DNA of 64,000 bases from Tianweitania sediminis (GTDB taxonomy: Bacteria > Pseudomonadota > Alphaproteobacteria > Rhizobiales > Rhizobiaceae): positions 248,001 to 312,000 of the forward strand of contig NZ_JAGIYY010000004.1 of the NCBI RefSeq assembly GCF_017813335.1. The letters are read 5' to 3'. The translations under genes and the position numbers were made by a program. Positions 9,973 to 18,373 of the stretch are shown one piece after another. The notes beneath the pieces are model-generated. The model was not told the DNA's origin, did no database searches, and saw only the letters and a list, made by a program, of their open reading frames with translations. Positions within the stretch are counted from its first letter, which is position 1. Every line of letters starts with the position of its first letter.

Positions 9973-10677
9973 ATGGCTGACCCGCTTCCTTTCCCGACCT
10001 CGACCGATGCAGGTGTAGAACAGCAACGCTTGTTCGAAGCGGTGCGCGTGCTGGAAGCACTCCTTTTCGCCAGCGCCGAGCCGGTGACACATGTTGCCCT
10101 CCAAGAGCACCTACCGGCTGGCGTCGCCTTCGCTGCCGCGATAGCGGAGTTGGGAAAGCTTTACGCCACCCGCGGCGTCAATCTCGTGCGTGTGGGCGAG
10201 GCATGGGCGTTTCGCACCGCGCCCGATCTCGCGCACCTCCTGCAACGTGAAGCCTCGCAGCAAAAGAAGCTGTCGCGGGCCGCGCTCGAGGTCCTGGCGA
10301 CGATCGCTTACCATCAGCCCGTGACCCGAGCCGAGATCGAGGACGTGCGCGGCGTCGAAACCTCCAAGGGCACGCTTGACCTTCTTCTGGAGAGCAACTG
10401 GATCCGCATGCGCGGCCGGCGCCGCACACCGGGGCGTCCGGTGACCTACGGAACCACCGCCGAGTTCCTCGATCATTTCGGGTTGGCCGACATCGGTGAC
10501 CTCCCGGGCATGGAGGAACTGAAGGGAGCAGGGCTCCTTTCAACCCGTTTGCCGCAGAACTTCTCAATTCCATCGCCGGCCAATGATGGCGAGGAGCCGG
10601 CCGAGGACGAGGATGCCTTCACGCCGCAGGATCTTGAAGAACTCGGCCTGCTTCCGCCCGGAGGCACGCAAGAGTGA
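9973..10677 (+). CDS. scpB: Segregation and condensation protein B
   Basis: This 234-residue ScpB forms a dimer of paired winged-helix domains and binds ScpA. Family segments are RVLEALLFASAEPV near the N-terminus (about 25-38) and the second winged helix, ALEVLATIAYHQPVTRAEIEDVRG (about 103-126). The C-terminus is an acidic tail ending in a short EELGLLPPG helix. The 2-bp spacing from scpA supports one operon, and the tat genes lie downstream. Confidence 0.95.
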   Translation: MADPLPFPTSTDAGVEQQRLFEAVRVLEALLFASAEPVTHVALQEHLPAGVAFAAAIAELGKLYATRGVNLVRVGEAWAFRTAPDLAHLLQREASQQKKLSRAALEVLATIAYHQPVTRAEIEDVRGVETSKGTLDLLLESNWIRMRGRRRTPGRPVTYGTTAEFLDHFGLADIGDLPGMEELKGAGLLSTRLPQNFSIPSPANDGEEPAEDEDAFTPQDLEELGLLPPGGTQE

Positions 10678-10738
10678 TCAGGCCACCGGTCACACTGGCG
10701 GCGCGACAAACCCTTGGTGAAACCGATCCGCGCGTGGT

Positions 10739-10786
10739 AACGCTGCATCGGTCGGGAAAGGTGGCGATATCGCAGCGTTGCCGACC
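10739..10786 (+). other. Interlocked inverted repeats (possible H-type pseudoknot) between scpB and tatA
   Basis: AACGCTGC (10739-10746) is complementary to GCAGCGTT (10772-10779). GGTCGG (10750-10755), inside that loop, is complementary to CCGACC (10781-10786) just outside it. The two pairings interlock as in an H-type pseudoknot. This is the only clear structure in the 268-bp gap. It matches no RNA family that I recognise and has no obvious terminator run. Confidence 0.3.
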
Positions 10787-10945
10787 ACAAACATCCGCGC
10801 AACTGCGGCGCATTGTCTGCATGACGGCAGGAGGTCTTTCTCTTGCCTGAAATGTCTGATGTGTTGATTGAGGCGGCAGACAATTTGAATGGGCGGGCGA
10901 AACCGCTTACCTGTCTAGCTGGGAAGCATTCGAGAGAGAGTTATC

Positions 10946-11179
10946 ATGGGTTCCTTTTCGATCTGGCACTGGCTGATCGTGCTCGTTGTAGTGCTGCTGC
11001 TGTTTGGCCGCGGCAAGATCCCCGAGCTGATGGGCGACATGGCCAAGGGCATCAAGAGCTTCAAGAAGGGCATGACGGATGACGATACGGCCGAGGACAC
11101 GCGCAGTGATCCTCGCACGGTCGACCACCGTCCCGGCGAAACGGTGGTGGCTTCGGATCGCAACGCGACCAAGCCCTGA
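10946..11179 (+). CDS. tatA: Sec-independent protein translocase TatA
   Basis: TatA is the pore-forming subunit of the twin-arginine translocase, which exports folded proteins. The 77-residue protein has the standard layout: a short N-terminus, one transmembrane helix (about 6-21), the [17 protein letters not shown] hinge and amphipathic helix (about 21-37), and a polar tail. It starts the tatABC operon. An overlapping frame beginning at 10843 is a shadow. Confidence 0.95.
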   Translation: MGSFSIWHWLIVLVVVLLLFGRGKIPELMGDMAKGIKSFKKGMTDDDTAEDTRSDPRTVDHRPGETVVASDRNATKP

Positions 11180-11214
11180 ACCCGTCAACGCCCTGAGAGG
11201 CCGGTAAAGCACCA

Positions 11215-11898
11215 ATGTTCGAGCTCGCTTGGTCCGAGATGCTCGTCATCGCGGTCGTGATGATCGTGATCGTGGGTCCAAAGGACTTGCCGAAGATGCT
11301 GCGCACCTTCGGCAAGTTCGCGGGAAAGATGTCGTCCATGGCGGGCGATTTCCGCAAGCAGTTCGACGAGGCCATGAAAGAGGCCGACCTTGATGATGTG
11401 CGCAAGTCGATGAACGACCTGCGCGCGCTCAACCCCAAGAACCAGATTCGCCAAGCGTTGAGCCCTGTTGAGCAGGCGGCAGCCGATATCCGTGCGGGTG
11501 CCGACTCGATCATGCGGCCCAAGACGCCGGTGCCGAGCACGCCGGCCTCCACGGAACCGACCGCATCCGAGCCGTTGAAGAACGGGTCAGGAGTGGACTC
11601 CTCGATACCGGCGGCGGCCTCGCCGGAGGCAACGGCACCCGCCGTCGCTCCCCTCGCGCCACCAGCTTCTGTCGCGCCAACAGCCACGCTCGCCCCGACG
11701 GCGAGCGTGGCTGCGCCGGCCAAGAAGCCCCGTGCCACCAAAGCCGCGAGTCCCACCGGTGCATCATCCGCACCGGCCAAAGCACCGGCACGACCCAAGG
11801 CTGCAACCGCGCCCAAGCCATCCAACGGCTTGAATGGCGCTTCCGCCGAAAAGCCGGTGCGTACCCGCAAAGCCAAAGAAACCGGAACACCGACGTGA
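11215..11898 (+). CDS. tatB: Sec-independent protein translocase TatB
   Basis: TatB works with TatC in the twin-arginine signal receptor. It has 227 residues, with one N-terminal transmembrane helix (about 5-20), the VGPKDLPKMLRTFGK hinge, and a long amphipathic region to about residue 90. The second half is a low-complexity Ala/Pro/Thr/Lys-rich tail of about 130 residues, longer than in E. coli but common in Rhizobiales. The stop overlaps the tatC start by 4 bp (GTGA). Confidence 0.93.
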   Translation: MFELAWSEMLVIAVVMIVIVGPKDLPKMLRTFGKFAGKMSSMAGDFRKQFDEAMKEADLDDVRKSMNDLRALNPKNQIRQALSPVEQAAADIRAGADSIMRPKTPVPSTPASTEPTASEPLKNGSGVDSSIPAAASPEATAPAVAPLAPPASVAPTATLAPTASVAAPAKKPRATKAASPTGASSAPAKAPARPKAATAPKPSNGLNGASAEKPVRTRKAKETGTPT

Positions 11899-12746
11899 GC
11901 ACCACGGACGACGACGTCAACAAGTCTTCCGCACCGCTCATCGAGCACCTGATCGAGCTGCGCTCGCGGCTGATCTGGGCGATCGGCGGCTTTTTCGTCG
12001 CCTTCCTCGTCTGCTTCTTTTTCGCCAAGGAGCTTTTCGAACTGCTGGTGATCCCCTTCAAGTGGGCGACGCAGTGGGCCGGTATGGCCTCCGACAAAGT
12101 GGAACTGATCTATACGGCGCCGCAGGAGTTCTTTTTCACGCAGATCAAGCTCGCGATGTTCGGCGGCACGGTGCTCGCGTTTCCCATGATCGCAGCCCAG
12201 ATCTACAAGTTCGTGGCTCCCGGCCTTTACAAGAACGAGCGGGCTGCCTTTCTGCCGTTCCTGATTGCTTCGCCGGTCCTGTTTCTGATCGGGGCCGCGC
12301 TTGTGTATTTCTTCTTCACCCCCATGGTGATGTGGTTCTTCCTTGCCATGCAGCAGGTGGGGCCGGGCGAGGAAGTGCAGATTTCGCTGCTCCCCCGCGT
12401 GTCGGAATACCTCAGCCTCATCATGACGCTGATCTTTTCCTTCGGCCTTGTATTCCAGCTGCCGGTGGTCACCTCGCTGATGGCGCGGGTGGGCCTCCTC
12501 ACGGCGGAAGGTCTCGCTTCCAAGCGCAAATGGGCCATCGTGATCGCCTTCGTTGCCGCCGCGATCCTCACGCCCCCGGATCCGATGTCGCAGATCGGCC
12601 TCGCGATCCCAACGATCCTGCTTTACGAAGTTTCGATCTGGCTCGCCCGCATGATCGAGAAGAAGCGCGCGCAGGAGCAGCACGCCCGCGATGTCGCCGC
12701 TGCGGCCGAGCCTCTGCCGCCGAGCGTGGATCAAACGCACAGCTGA
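11895..12746 (+). CDS. tatC: Sec-independent protein translocase TatC
   Basis: TatC is the polytopic core of the twin-arginine receptor. The 283-residue protein has six predicted transmembrane segments and the family segments LIEHLIELRSRLIW near the N-terminus and FVAAAILTPPDPMSQ near the C-terminus. It starts at GTG 11895, overlapping the tatB stop (GTGA), so translation is coupled. A GC-rich 8-bp hairpin at 12758-12777 follows without a clear T-run and may be a weak terminator. Confidence 0.96.
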   Translation: MSTTDDDVNKSSAPLIEHLIELRSRLIWAIGGFFVAFLVCFFFAKELFELLVIPFKWATQWAGMASDKVELIYTAPQEFFFTQIKLAMFGGTVLAFPMIAAQIYKFVAPGLYKNERAAFLPFLIASPVLFLIGAALVYFFFTPMVMWFFLAMQQVGPGEEVQISLLPRVSEYLSLIMTLIFSFGLVFQLPVVTSLMARVGLLTAEGLASKRKWAIVIAFVAAAILTPPDPMSQIGLAIPTILLYEVSIWLARMIEKKRAQEQHARDVAAAAEPLPPSVDQTHS

Positions 12747-12853
12747 TTTCAGAAAGAGCGGGGGACGCTTCCCCCGCCCGCTGCCTGTTTTCCCGTCTTG
12801 CGTGATCGCGTCCGGCGGTTTACCCCCGGCCGAACTCTCAACGGACCACCATC

Positions 12854-14161
12854 ATGCTCGACATCAAGTGGATACGCGAAAACCCTGCTGCGCTCGATCA
12901 GGCGCTGCAAGCGCGATCCATGGCACCGCAGTCGGAGGCGTTGATCGCTCTGGATGAAGAGCGGCGCGCGCATCTCGGCCGCCTTCAGGAAGCGCAGGAG
13001 CGCCGTAACGCGGCGTCAAAGGAAATCGGCAACGCCATGCGGGCCGGCGATGCGGCAAAGGCCGAAGCGCTGAAGGCGGAAGTGGTCGACATCAAGACCT
13101 TCATCCAAGGCGGTGAAGCCGAGGAGCGCCGCCTGATTAAGGCGCTGAACGATGCTCTTGCCGTGATCCCGAACCTTCCCCTTCCGGACGTGCCGTTCGG
13201 CCGCGATGAAAGCGGCAATGTCGAGCATCGCAGTTTCGGCCGGGAGCTGATCGACAGCCGCCGGGCAGGGATGCGCAACAAGCCGCGCGAACATTTTGAG
13301 CTCGGCGAAGCCATGGGGCTGATGGACTTCGAAGTGGCGGCGCGGATCTCCGGCTCGCGCTTCACGGTGCTGAAGGGGGAGTTGGCGCGCCTGGAGCGGG
13401 CGATCGGCCAGTTCATGCTCGACCTGCATACGGAGGAGCATGGCTATACCGAGGTTCAGCCCCCGCTTCTGGTGCGCGACGAGGCGCTGTTCGGCACAAA
13501 CCAATTGCCCAAGTTCGAGGAAGACCTGTTCTTCACCCCGCACGGCGAAAGCCGCCTTGGCCTGATCCCGACCGCCGAGGTGCCGCTGACCAATCTGGTG
13601 CGCGAACAGATCCTGGCGCAGGAGCAACTGCCGCTCCGCTTCACGGCGCTCACGCCGTGCTTCCGCTCCGAAGCGGGATCGGCCGGCCGCGATACGCGCG
13701 GCATGCTGCGCCAGCACCAGTTCAACAAGGTTGAGCTGGTGTCGATTACCGATGCGGAAAGCTCGATTGCCGAGCACGAGCGGATGACCGAATGCGCCGA
13801 GGCGGTTCTGAAGACGCTCGAGCTGCCGTTTCGCACCATGGTGCTTTGCACCGGCGACATGGGCTTCGGCGCCCGCAAGACCTATGACATCGAGGTCTGG
13901 CTGCCCGGCCAGAATGCCTACCGCGAGATCTCGTCCTGCTCTGTGTGTGGAGATTTCCAGGCGCGGCGCATGGACGCGCGCTATCGCGTCAAGGACGAGA
14001 AGGGCACGCGCTATGTTCACACGCTAAACGGATCGGGCACCGCCGTTGGCCGGGCGTTGATTGCCGTTTTGGAAAACTACCAGAACGAGGACGGTAGCGT
14101 GTCGGTACCCGATGCGTTGCGCCGGTATATGGGTGGCAGGGAACGGATCGGCGGGCGCTGA
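12854..14161 (+). CDS. serS: Seryl-tRNA synthetase
   Basis: This is a class II synthetase of 435 residues. The N-terminal [11 protein letters not shown] and the long antiparallel coiled coil (about 30-100) that grips the tRNA-Ser variable arm are clear. Motif 2 ([20 protein letters not shown], about 272-291) and motif 3 (about 392-410, including [18 protein letters not shown]) are intact. It also charges tRNA-Sec where that exists. surE follows after about 30 bp. Confidence 0.97.
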   Translation: MLDIKWIRENPAALDQALQARSMAPQSEALIALDEERRAHLGRLQEAQERRNAASKEIGNAMRAGDAAKAEALKAEVVDIKTFIQGGEAEERRLIKALNDALAVIPNLPLPDVPFGRDESGNVEHRSFGRELIDSRRAGMRNKPREHFELGEAMGLMDFEVAARISGSRFTVLKGELARLERAIGQFMLDLHTEEHGYTEVQPPLLVRDEALFGTNQLPKFEEDLFFTPHGESRLGLIPTAEVPLTNLVREQILAQEQLPLRFTALTPCFRSEAGSAGRDTRGMLRQHQFNKVELVSITDAESSIAEHERMTECAEAVLKTLELPFRTMVLCTGDMGFGARKTYDIEVWLPGQNAYREISSCSVCGDFQARRMDARYRVKDEKGTRYVHTLNGSGTAVGRALIAVLENYQNEDGSVSVPDALRRYMGGRERIGGR

Positions 14162-14192
14162 GCCTGCAAGGAATTCAGGGAACACGAAGCCG

Positions 14193-14951
14193 ATGCGCAT
14201 TCTGATTACCAACGACGACGGCATTCACGCCGAAGGCATTCAGGTGCTGGAGCGCATTGCGCGAACGCTGTCCGACGACATCTGGGTGGTCGCGCCAGAA
14301 ACCGATCAGTCCGGCTTCTCCCATTCGCTCTCGATCTCCGAGCCGCTGCGCATGCGCCAGCTCGACGAACGACATTTCGCGGTTCGGGGCACCCCAACCG
14401 ATTGCGTCATCATGGGTGTACGCAAGCTGATGCCCGAGGCGCCTGACCTGATCCTGTCCGGCGTAAACTCCGGCTCCAACGTTGCCGATGACGTGACCTA
14501 TTCCGGAACGGTGGCCGGCGCGATCGAAGGAACGCTGCTTGGCATCCGCTCCATTGCGCTCAGCCAGGGCTATACCTTCGCCAACGACGGCCGCGTTCTG
14601 CCCTGGAGCACAGTGGAAACGCATGCGCCGGCCTTGCTCGATCGCTTGATCGGTCTCGATTTGCCGCCCGGCGTCCTGCTGAACGTCAACTTCCCCAACT
14701 GCCAGCCCGAAGAGGTTAAAGGCGAGCGCGTGACCCGACAGGGCAAGCTGGTTTACGGGATCTGGCTCGATGAGCGGAAGGACGGCCGCGGCTTCCCCTA
14801 TTACTGGCTGAATTTCGGTCGCGAGCATAGCGAGATGCCTGAGGGCACCGACATTCACGCGCTGCGCAACGACTACATTTCCGTGACGCCGCTCAAGCTC
14901 GACCTCACTGCTTATGAGGTGCAGGATCTCGTCGGAGCTGCGCTGAAATGA
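14193..14951 (+). CDS. surE: 5'/3'-nucleotidase SurE
   Basis: SurE is a metal-dependent nucleoside monophosphate phosphatase linked to stress survival. The start [15 protein letters not shown] places the metal-binding Asp8-Asp9 pair correctly; QSGFSHS (about 41-47) and [19 protein letters not shown] (about 90-108) are the other active-site loops. The open frame extends upstream to 14061, but the ATG at 14193 gives the normal 252 residues. Its stop overlaps the pcm start (ATGA). surE-pcm pairing is widespread in proteobacteria. Confidence 0.96.
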   Translation: MRILITNDDGIHAEGIQVLERIARTLSDDIWVVAPETDQSGFSHSLSISEPLRMRQLDERHFAVRGTPTDCVIMGVRKLMPEAPDLILSGVNSGSNVADDVTYSGTVAGAIEGTLLGIRSIALSQGYTFANDGRVLPWSTVETHAPALLDRLIGLDLPPGVLLNVNFPNCQPEEVKGERVTRQGKLVYGIWLDERKDGRGFPYYWLNFGREHSEMPEGTDIHALRNDYISVTPLKLDLTAYEVQDLVGAALK

Positions 14952-15601
14952 CAGCTGACGCGCTGGATCGTGAAGGCTTTGCGGCATTCATGCTCCGGCT
15001 CCGCGGCCGTGGTTTGACCGATAAGGCGATCCTGGCGGCCTTTGAAGCGACGCCGCGGCGCAGTTTCGTGCCCGGACAATGGCAGAACCATGCCTGGTCG
15101 GATCGCATGGTTCCGATCCCCTGCGGCGAGGCGTTGGAGGGCATCGACATCCAGGCCGTGGTGATCGCGGCGCTTGATCTGTCTAGTAGCGTGCGGGTGC
15201 TCGAGATCGGCGCCGGCACCGGCTATACCGCTGCCGTGATGGGGCGCTTGTCGGCGCGCGTTCTGACGCTGGACCGTTACAAGGCGCTCGTGGAACAGGC
15301 ACGTGCCCGCTTCGAAGCGCTCAACATCACCAACGTCATCGCGCGGCACGCCGATGGTGCGCATGGCGTACCGGCAGAAGGTCCGTTTGACCGGATCATC
15401 TCCTGGGCCGCCTTTGAAAGCCTGCCGCGCGAGTTCGTGGACCAGCTTTCCAGCGGCGGCGTCATGGTCGCACCGGTCGGGCCTGCCGATGGAATTCAAA
15501 CGCTGGTGCGCTTGACCAAAACCGGCAGTCGCTTCGAACAGCACGACCTCGGGACGGTGCGTTTGCAGCCCATGGCACATGGTCTGCCTTCGGTTCTTTA
15601 G
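14948..15601 (+). CDS. pcm: Protein-L-isoaspartate O-methyltransferase
   Basis: This enzyme uses S-adenosylmethionine to methylate L-isoaspartyl residues and so repair aged proteins. The SAM-binding motif I ([16 protein letters not shown], about 84-99) is typical. Upstream are [13 protein letters not shown] and IPCGE, which correspond to the substrate region. It has 217 residues and overlaps surE by 4 bp, so the two are translated together. The LysM/M23 gene downstream completes the surE-pcm-nlpD type order seen in many bacteria. Confidence 0.94.
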   Translation: MTADALDREGFAAFMLRLRGRGLTDKAILAAFEATPRRSFVPGQWQNHAWSDRMVPIPCGEALEGIDIQAVVIAALDLSSSVRVLEIGAGTGYTAAVMGRLSARVLTLDRYKALVEQARARFEALNITNVIARHADGAHGVPAEGPFDRIISWAAFESLPREFVDQLSSGGVMVAPVGPADGIQTLVRLTKTGSRFEQHDLGTVRLQPMAHGLPSVL

Positions 15602-15703
15602 CGGCACTTTTTTCTGCCGAAAGCACCAGCCTTAACCACCCGGTAACGCTAACAGGTTCTAATCAACCTTGTGTTGGTAACGGGTTGGGTGCGGGTTGAT
15701 ACC

Positions 15704-16879
15704 ATGCAGGTGAGAATCCTCGATAAAAACGGGCGCCTCATGCTGAGGGGTGCAGCGATCCTGCTTGCAGGCGTCGCGGCGGGCTGCTCTTCGGGCGTTT
15801 CGCGCTTCACGAGCGACATGTTCACCACCGCGTCCACGACGCGGCCGGAAGCAACGGCTTCAACGGCGCAAACGGCGTCCGCATTGCCGGCAGCGCCCAG
15901 CGGCACCGTCCAGCGCAACTCTCTTACTCCGGTGAGCGTGTCGGGCGGCCAGATGGCCAGTTCGTCCTTGCCACCCCCGTCGCCGGCAGCTGGCGAAGCG
16001 CCGCTTCAGGCGCGCACATCGCCTGCTGCGGCACAGCCGGTTCAGGTTGCTGCCATGCCCCGCGCCGAGGCGCAGCCGGCTGCTGCCAAGTTGAAGCCGG
16101 GCGGCAGCTACACGGTTGCTTCCGGCGACACCTTGTCGGGTGTGGCCCGTCGGTCGGGCGTCAGCGTGGATGCCTTGAAGCAGGCGAACGGCATGTCCGA
16201 TGGCAACATCCGCATCGGCCAGACCCTGGTTCTTCCGGCAGGCGCAACGGTTCCCGCCCAGACGCAGGTCGCCGCGGCTCCCAAGCCAGCTGCCCCGACC
16301 ATGGCTGCTGCGCCGATGGCCAAGCCCGCCACGGCTGAAGCCCCGCCGAAGGTCGCCGCGGCCCCGAGCGCCACGGCAGAGGCACCCAAGATTGCTGCTG
16401 CGAAGCCGGAACAACCCGCCGTTCAGCCAGCCGCTTACACGCCTCCCAAGCAGACCGCCCGCGCGATCGTGGAAGAATCAGAAGCTGAAGCGCCGAACGG
16501 TACCGGCATCGGCAAGATGCGGTGGCCGGTGCGTGGCCGTGTGATCGCCAACTTCGGCAAGAGCGGCGGCAAGGCCGGCGACGGGATCGACATCGCGGTG
16601 CCGGAAGGAACGCCGGTGAAGGCTGCCGAAAACGGCGTGGTGATTTATGCCGGCGACGGCCTCAAGGAGTTCGGCAACACGGTCCTCGTGCGCCACGAGA
16701 ACGGCCTCGTCACCGTGTATGGCCACGCCAGCGAGTTGAAGGTGAAGCGGGGTGAAAATGTGAAGCGCGGCCAGGACATTGCCCTGTCCGGCATGAGCGG
16801 GTCGACGCAAAGCCCCAAGCTGCACTTCGAGGTGCGCAAGAATTCAGCGCCGGTCGATCCTTCTACCTTCCTGGAATAG
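15704..16879 (+). CDS. NlpD-like lipoprotein with LysM and degenerate LytM (M23) domains
   Basis: The N-terminus has a lipoprotein signal with lipobox GVAAGC (cysteine about residue 27 from the ATG at 15704; ATG 15740 is an alternative). One LysM domain follows (about 130-175, YTVASGDTLSGVARR), then an Ala/Pro/Lys linker, then an M23/LytM domain (about 275-391). In active LytM enzymes the first zinc ligand is a His just before GIDIA; here it reads GDGIDIA, so that His is missing, while VYGHA and LHFEV remain. E. coli NlpD shows the same loss. It probably activates a cell-wall amidase at the septum rather than cleaving peptidoglycan itself. The position after surE-pcm matches nlpD. Confidence 0.85.
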   Translation: MQVRILDKNGRLMLRGAAILLAGVAAGCSSGVSRFTSDMFTTASTTRPEATASTAQTASALPAAPSGTVQRNSLTPVSVSGGQMASSSLPPPSPAAGEAPLQARTSPAAAQPVQVAAMPRAEAQPAAAKLKPGGSYTVASGDTLSGVARRSGVSVDALKQANGMSDGNIRIGQTLVLPAGATVPAQTQVAAAPKPAAPTMAAAPMAKPATAEAPPKVAAAPSATAEAPKIAAAKPEQPAVQPAAYTPPKQTARAIVEESEAEAPNGTGIGKMRWPVRGRVIANFGKSGGKAGDGIDIAVPEGTPVKAAENGVVIYAGDGLKEFGNTVLVRHENGLVTVYGHASELKVKRGENVKRGQDIALSGMSGSTQSPKLHFEVRKNSAPVDPSTFLE

Positions 16880-16900
16880 CCGTCGCGGCATCTTCAAAGG

Positions 16901-16930
16901 AACCCGCCACCCTCAGGGCCTGGCGGGTTT
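16901..16930. terminator. Bidirectional terminator between convergent genes
   Basis: AACCCGCCA (16901-16909) pairs with TGGCGGGTT (16921-16929) and sits between the convergent NlpD-like and DUF815 genes. A T follows on the plus strand; on the minus strand the run is short (GGTTCC), so termination is likelier for the plus-strand gene. Confidence 0.6.
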
Positions 16931-16936
16931 CGTCGT

Positions 16937-17800
16937 TCAGGGCTGTCTCAGGGTTTGGCCGAGCCGCCCGGCAAGATCCTGCACGAACTGCCAGGCCACA
17001 CGGCCGGAACGGCCGCCGCGTGTGGTCGACCATTCAAGCGCCTGGGCGTGAAGTTCGGCGGCGTCTAGCTGCAGCTGATGATACTGGGCATAGCCGTCCA
17101 CCATGGCGAGGTAGTCATCCTGACTGCACTTGTGGAAGCCGAGCCAAAGCCCGAAACGATCCGAAAGCGAAACCTTTTCTTCTATGGCTTCCCCCGGGTT
17201 GATGGCCGTGGAGCGCTCGTTGTCGATCATGTCGCGCGGCAGCAGATGCCGCCGATTGGACGTCGCATAAAAGATCGCGTTGTCCGGCCGGCCTTCCACG
17301 CCGCCTTCCAGCGCAGCCTTGAGCGACTTGTAGGACGTGTCATCGTGATCGAACGACAGGTCGTCGCAGAAAAGAATGAATCGGAAACTGGTGCTTTTCA
17401 GCAGGGCAAGGAGCTTCGGCAGGGTGTCGATGTCCTCGCGATGAATCTCGATGAGCTTCAGTTGATCGTCGCCGATTGCCGCATGCGCAGCCTTCACGAG
17501 GGACGATTTGCCCATGCCGCGGGCACCCCAAAGAAGGATGTTGTTGGCCGGCAGGCCGCGCGCGAAACGCTCCGTGTTCGCCACCAGAATGTCGCGCACG
17601 TGATCCACGCCCTTGATCAGGCTGAGGTCGACCCGGTTGACGTGAGGGACCGGCTGCAGGCGCGACGCTTCTGCCGACCACACGAAGCAGGTGGCTTCAT
17701 CGAAGGACGGCTGCACCGCAGGCTCGGGGCCGAGTCGCTCGATTGCGGCAATCAAGCGGTCGAGCTTGGTGCTGATATCCTGCAAGTCCGGGGCAGCCAT
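16937..17800 (-). CDS. DUF815-family AAA-type ATPase
   Basis: The 287-residue protein has a Walker A loop, LLWGARGMGKSSLV (about 87-100), and a Walker B-like strand, RFILFCDDLSFD (about 139-150), as in the DUF815 ATPase family. FYATSNRRHLLP (sensor 1-like) is also visible. The open frame continues upstream to 17989, but the family start is MAAPDLQDIS at 17800. The function is uncharacterised; the gene sits between the NlpD-like gene and yajC in most Rhizobiales. It is divergent from yajC with about 180 bp between the starts. Confidence 0.85.
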   Translation of the reverse strand: MAAPDLQDISTKLDRLIAAIERLGPEPAVQPSFDEATCFVWSAEASRLQPVPHVNRVDLSLIKGVDHVRDILVANTERFARGLPANNILLWGARGMGKSSLVKAAHAAIGDDQLKLIEIHREDIDTLPKLLALLKSTSFRFILFCDDLSFDHDDTSYKSLKAALEGGVEGRPDNAIFYATSNRRHLLPRDMIDNERSTAINPGEAIEEKVSLSDRFGLWLGFHKCSQDDYLAMVDGYAQYHQLQLDAAELHAQALEWSTTRGGRSGRVAWQFVQDLAGRLGQTLRQP

Positions 17801-17978
17801 GATGTCACGTCTTTCTGTACGGGCGAAGTGCCGGCGCTGTATCACGCGAACGTTGCGGCGCAAAGCAAGGGCATTGATGCCTGAAACGGTTGCTTTGAGG
17901 CAGCGGGTGACTATAGTCCGCCCACTTTCGGGGAGCGTCTGCGCGCTGCCCTGCACCGCTTTGCTTGGAGACGTTTCG

Positions 17979-18320
17979 ATGTTTGTCACACCGGCCTATG
18001 CTCAATCCGCAACCGGCGGGGCGCCTGAAATCCTGATGAGCATCCTGCCGTTCATCCTCATCTTCATCATCATGTATTTTCTGATCATCCGGCCGCAGCG
18101 GGCTCAGCTGAAGAAGCGGGGCGAGATGCTCGCCAATGTGCGGCGGGGCGATACGGTGGTCACCGGCGGCGGCCTGCTCGGCAAGGTCACTAGGGTCATC
18201 GATGAGAATGAGCTCGAAATCGACCTCGGCAATGGGCTTAAGGTTACCGCGCTGCGTTCGACGCTGGCGGAAGTGCGGGTCAAGGGCGAGCCAATCGCCA
18301 ACCAGAACGCCAAGAAATAG
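17979..18320 (+). CDS. yajC: Preprotein translocase subunit YajC
   Basis: YajC associates with SecDF and the Sec translocon. The 113-residue protein has one transmembrane helix (about 20-42, ILPFILIFIIMYFLIIRPQ) followed by QRAQLKKRGEML and the small cytoplasmic beta domain, GDTVVTGGGLLGKV. I chose the ATG at 17979 because upstream codons have no family match. secDF follows after 53 bp, in the standard order. Confidence 0.95.
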   Translation: MFVTPAYAQSATGGAPEILMSILPFILIFIIMYFLIIRPQRAQLKKRGEMLANVRRGDTVVTGGGLLGKVTRVIDENELEIDLGNGLKVTALRSTLAEVRVKGEPIANQNAKK

Positions 18321-18373
18321 TCGTATTCGCGGCGGCATTCCCGCCGCCTGGACGCTCGGCCGATAGAGGCAAC

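Noticed and set aside
11061-12740. 559-codon open frame opposite tatABC
   Set aside because: It covers three coupled tat genes in antisense; no domain and highly repetitive Arg/Asp/His composition.
18332-18350. Terminator between yajC and secDF
   Set aside because: A GC-rich 7-bp hairpin is present, but no T-run follows, and the genes are normally co-transcribed.
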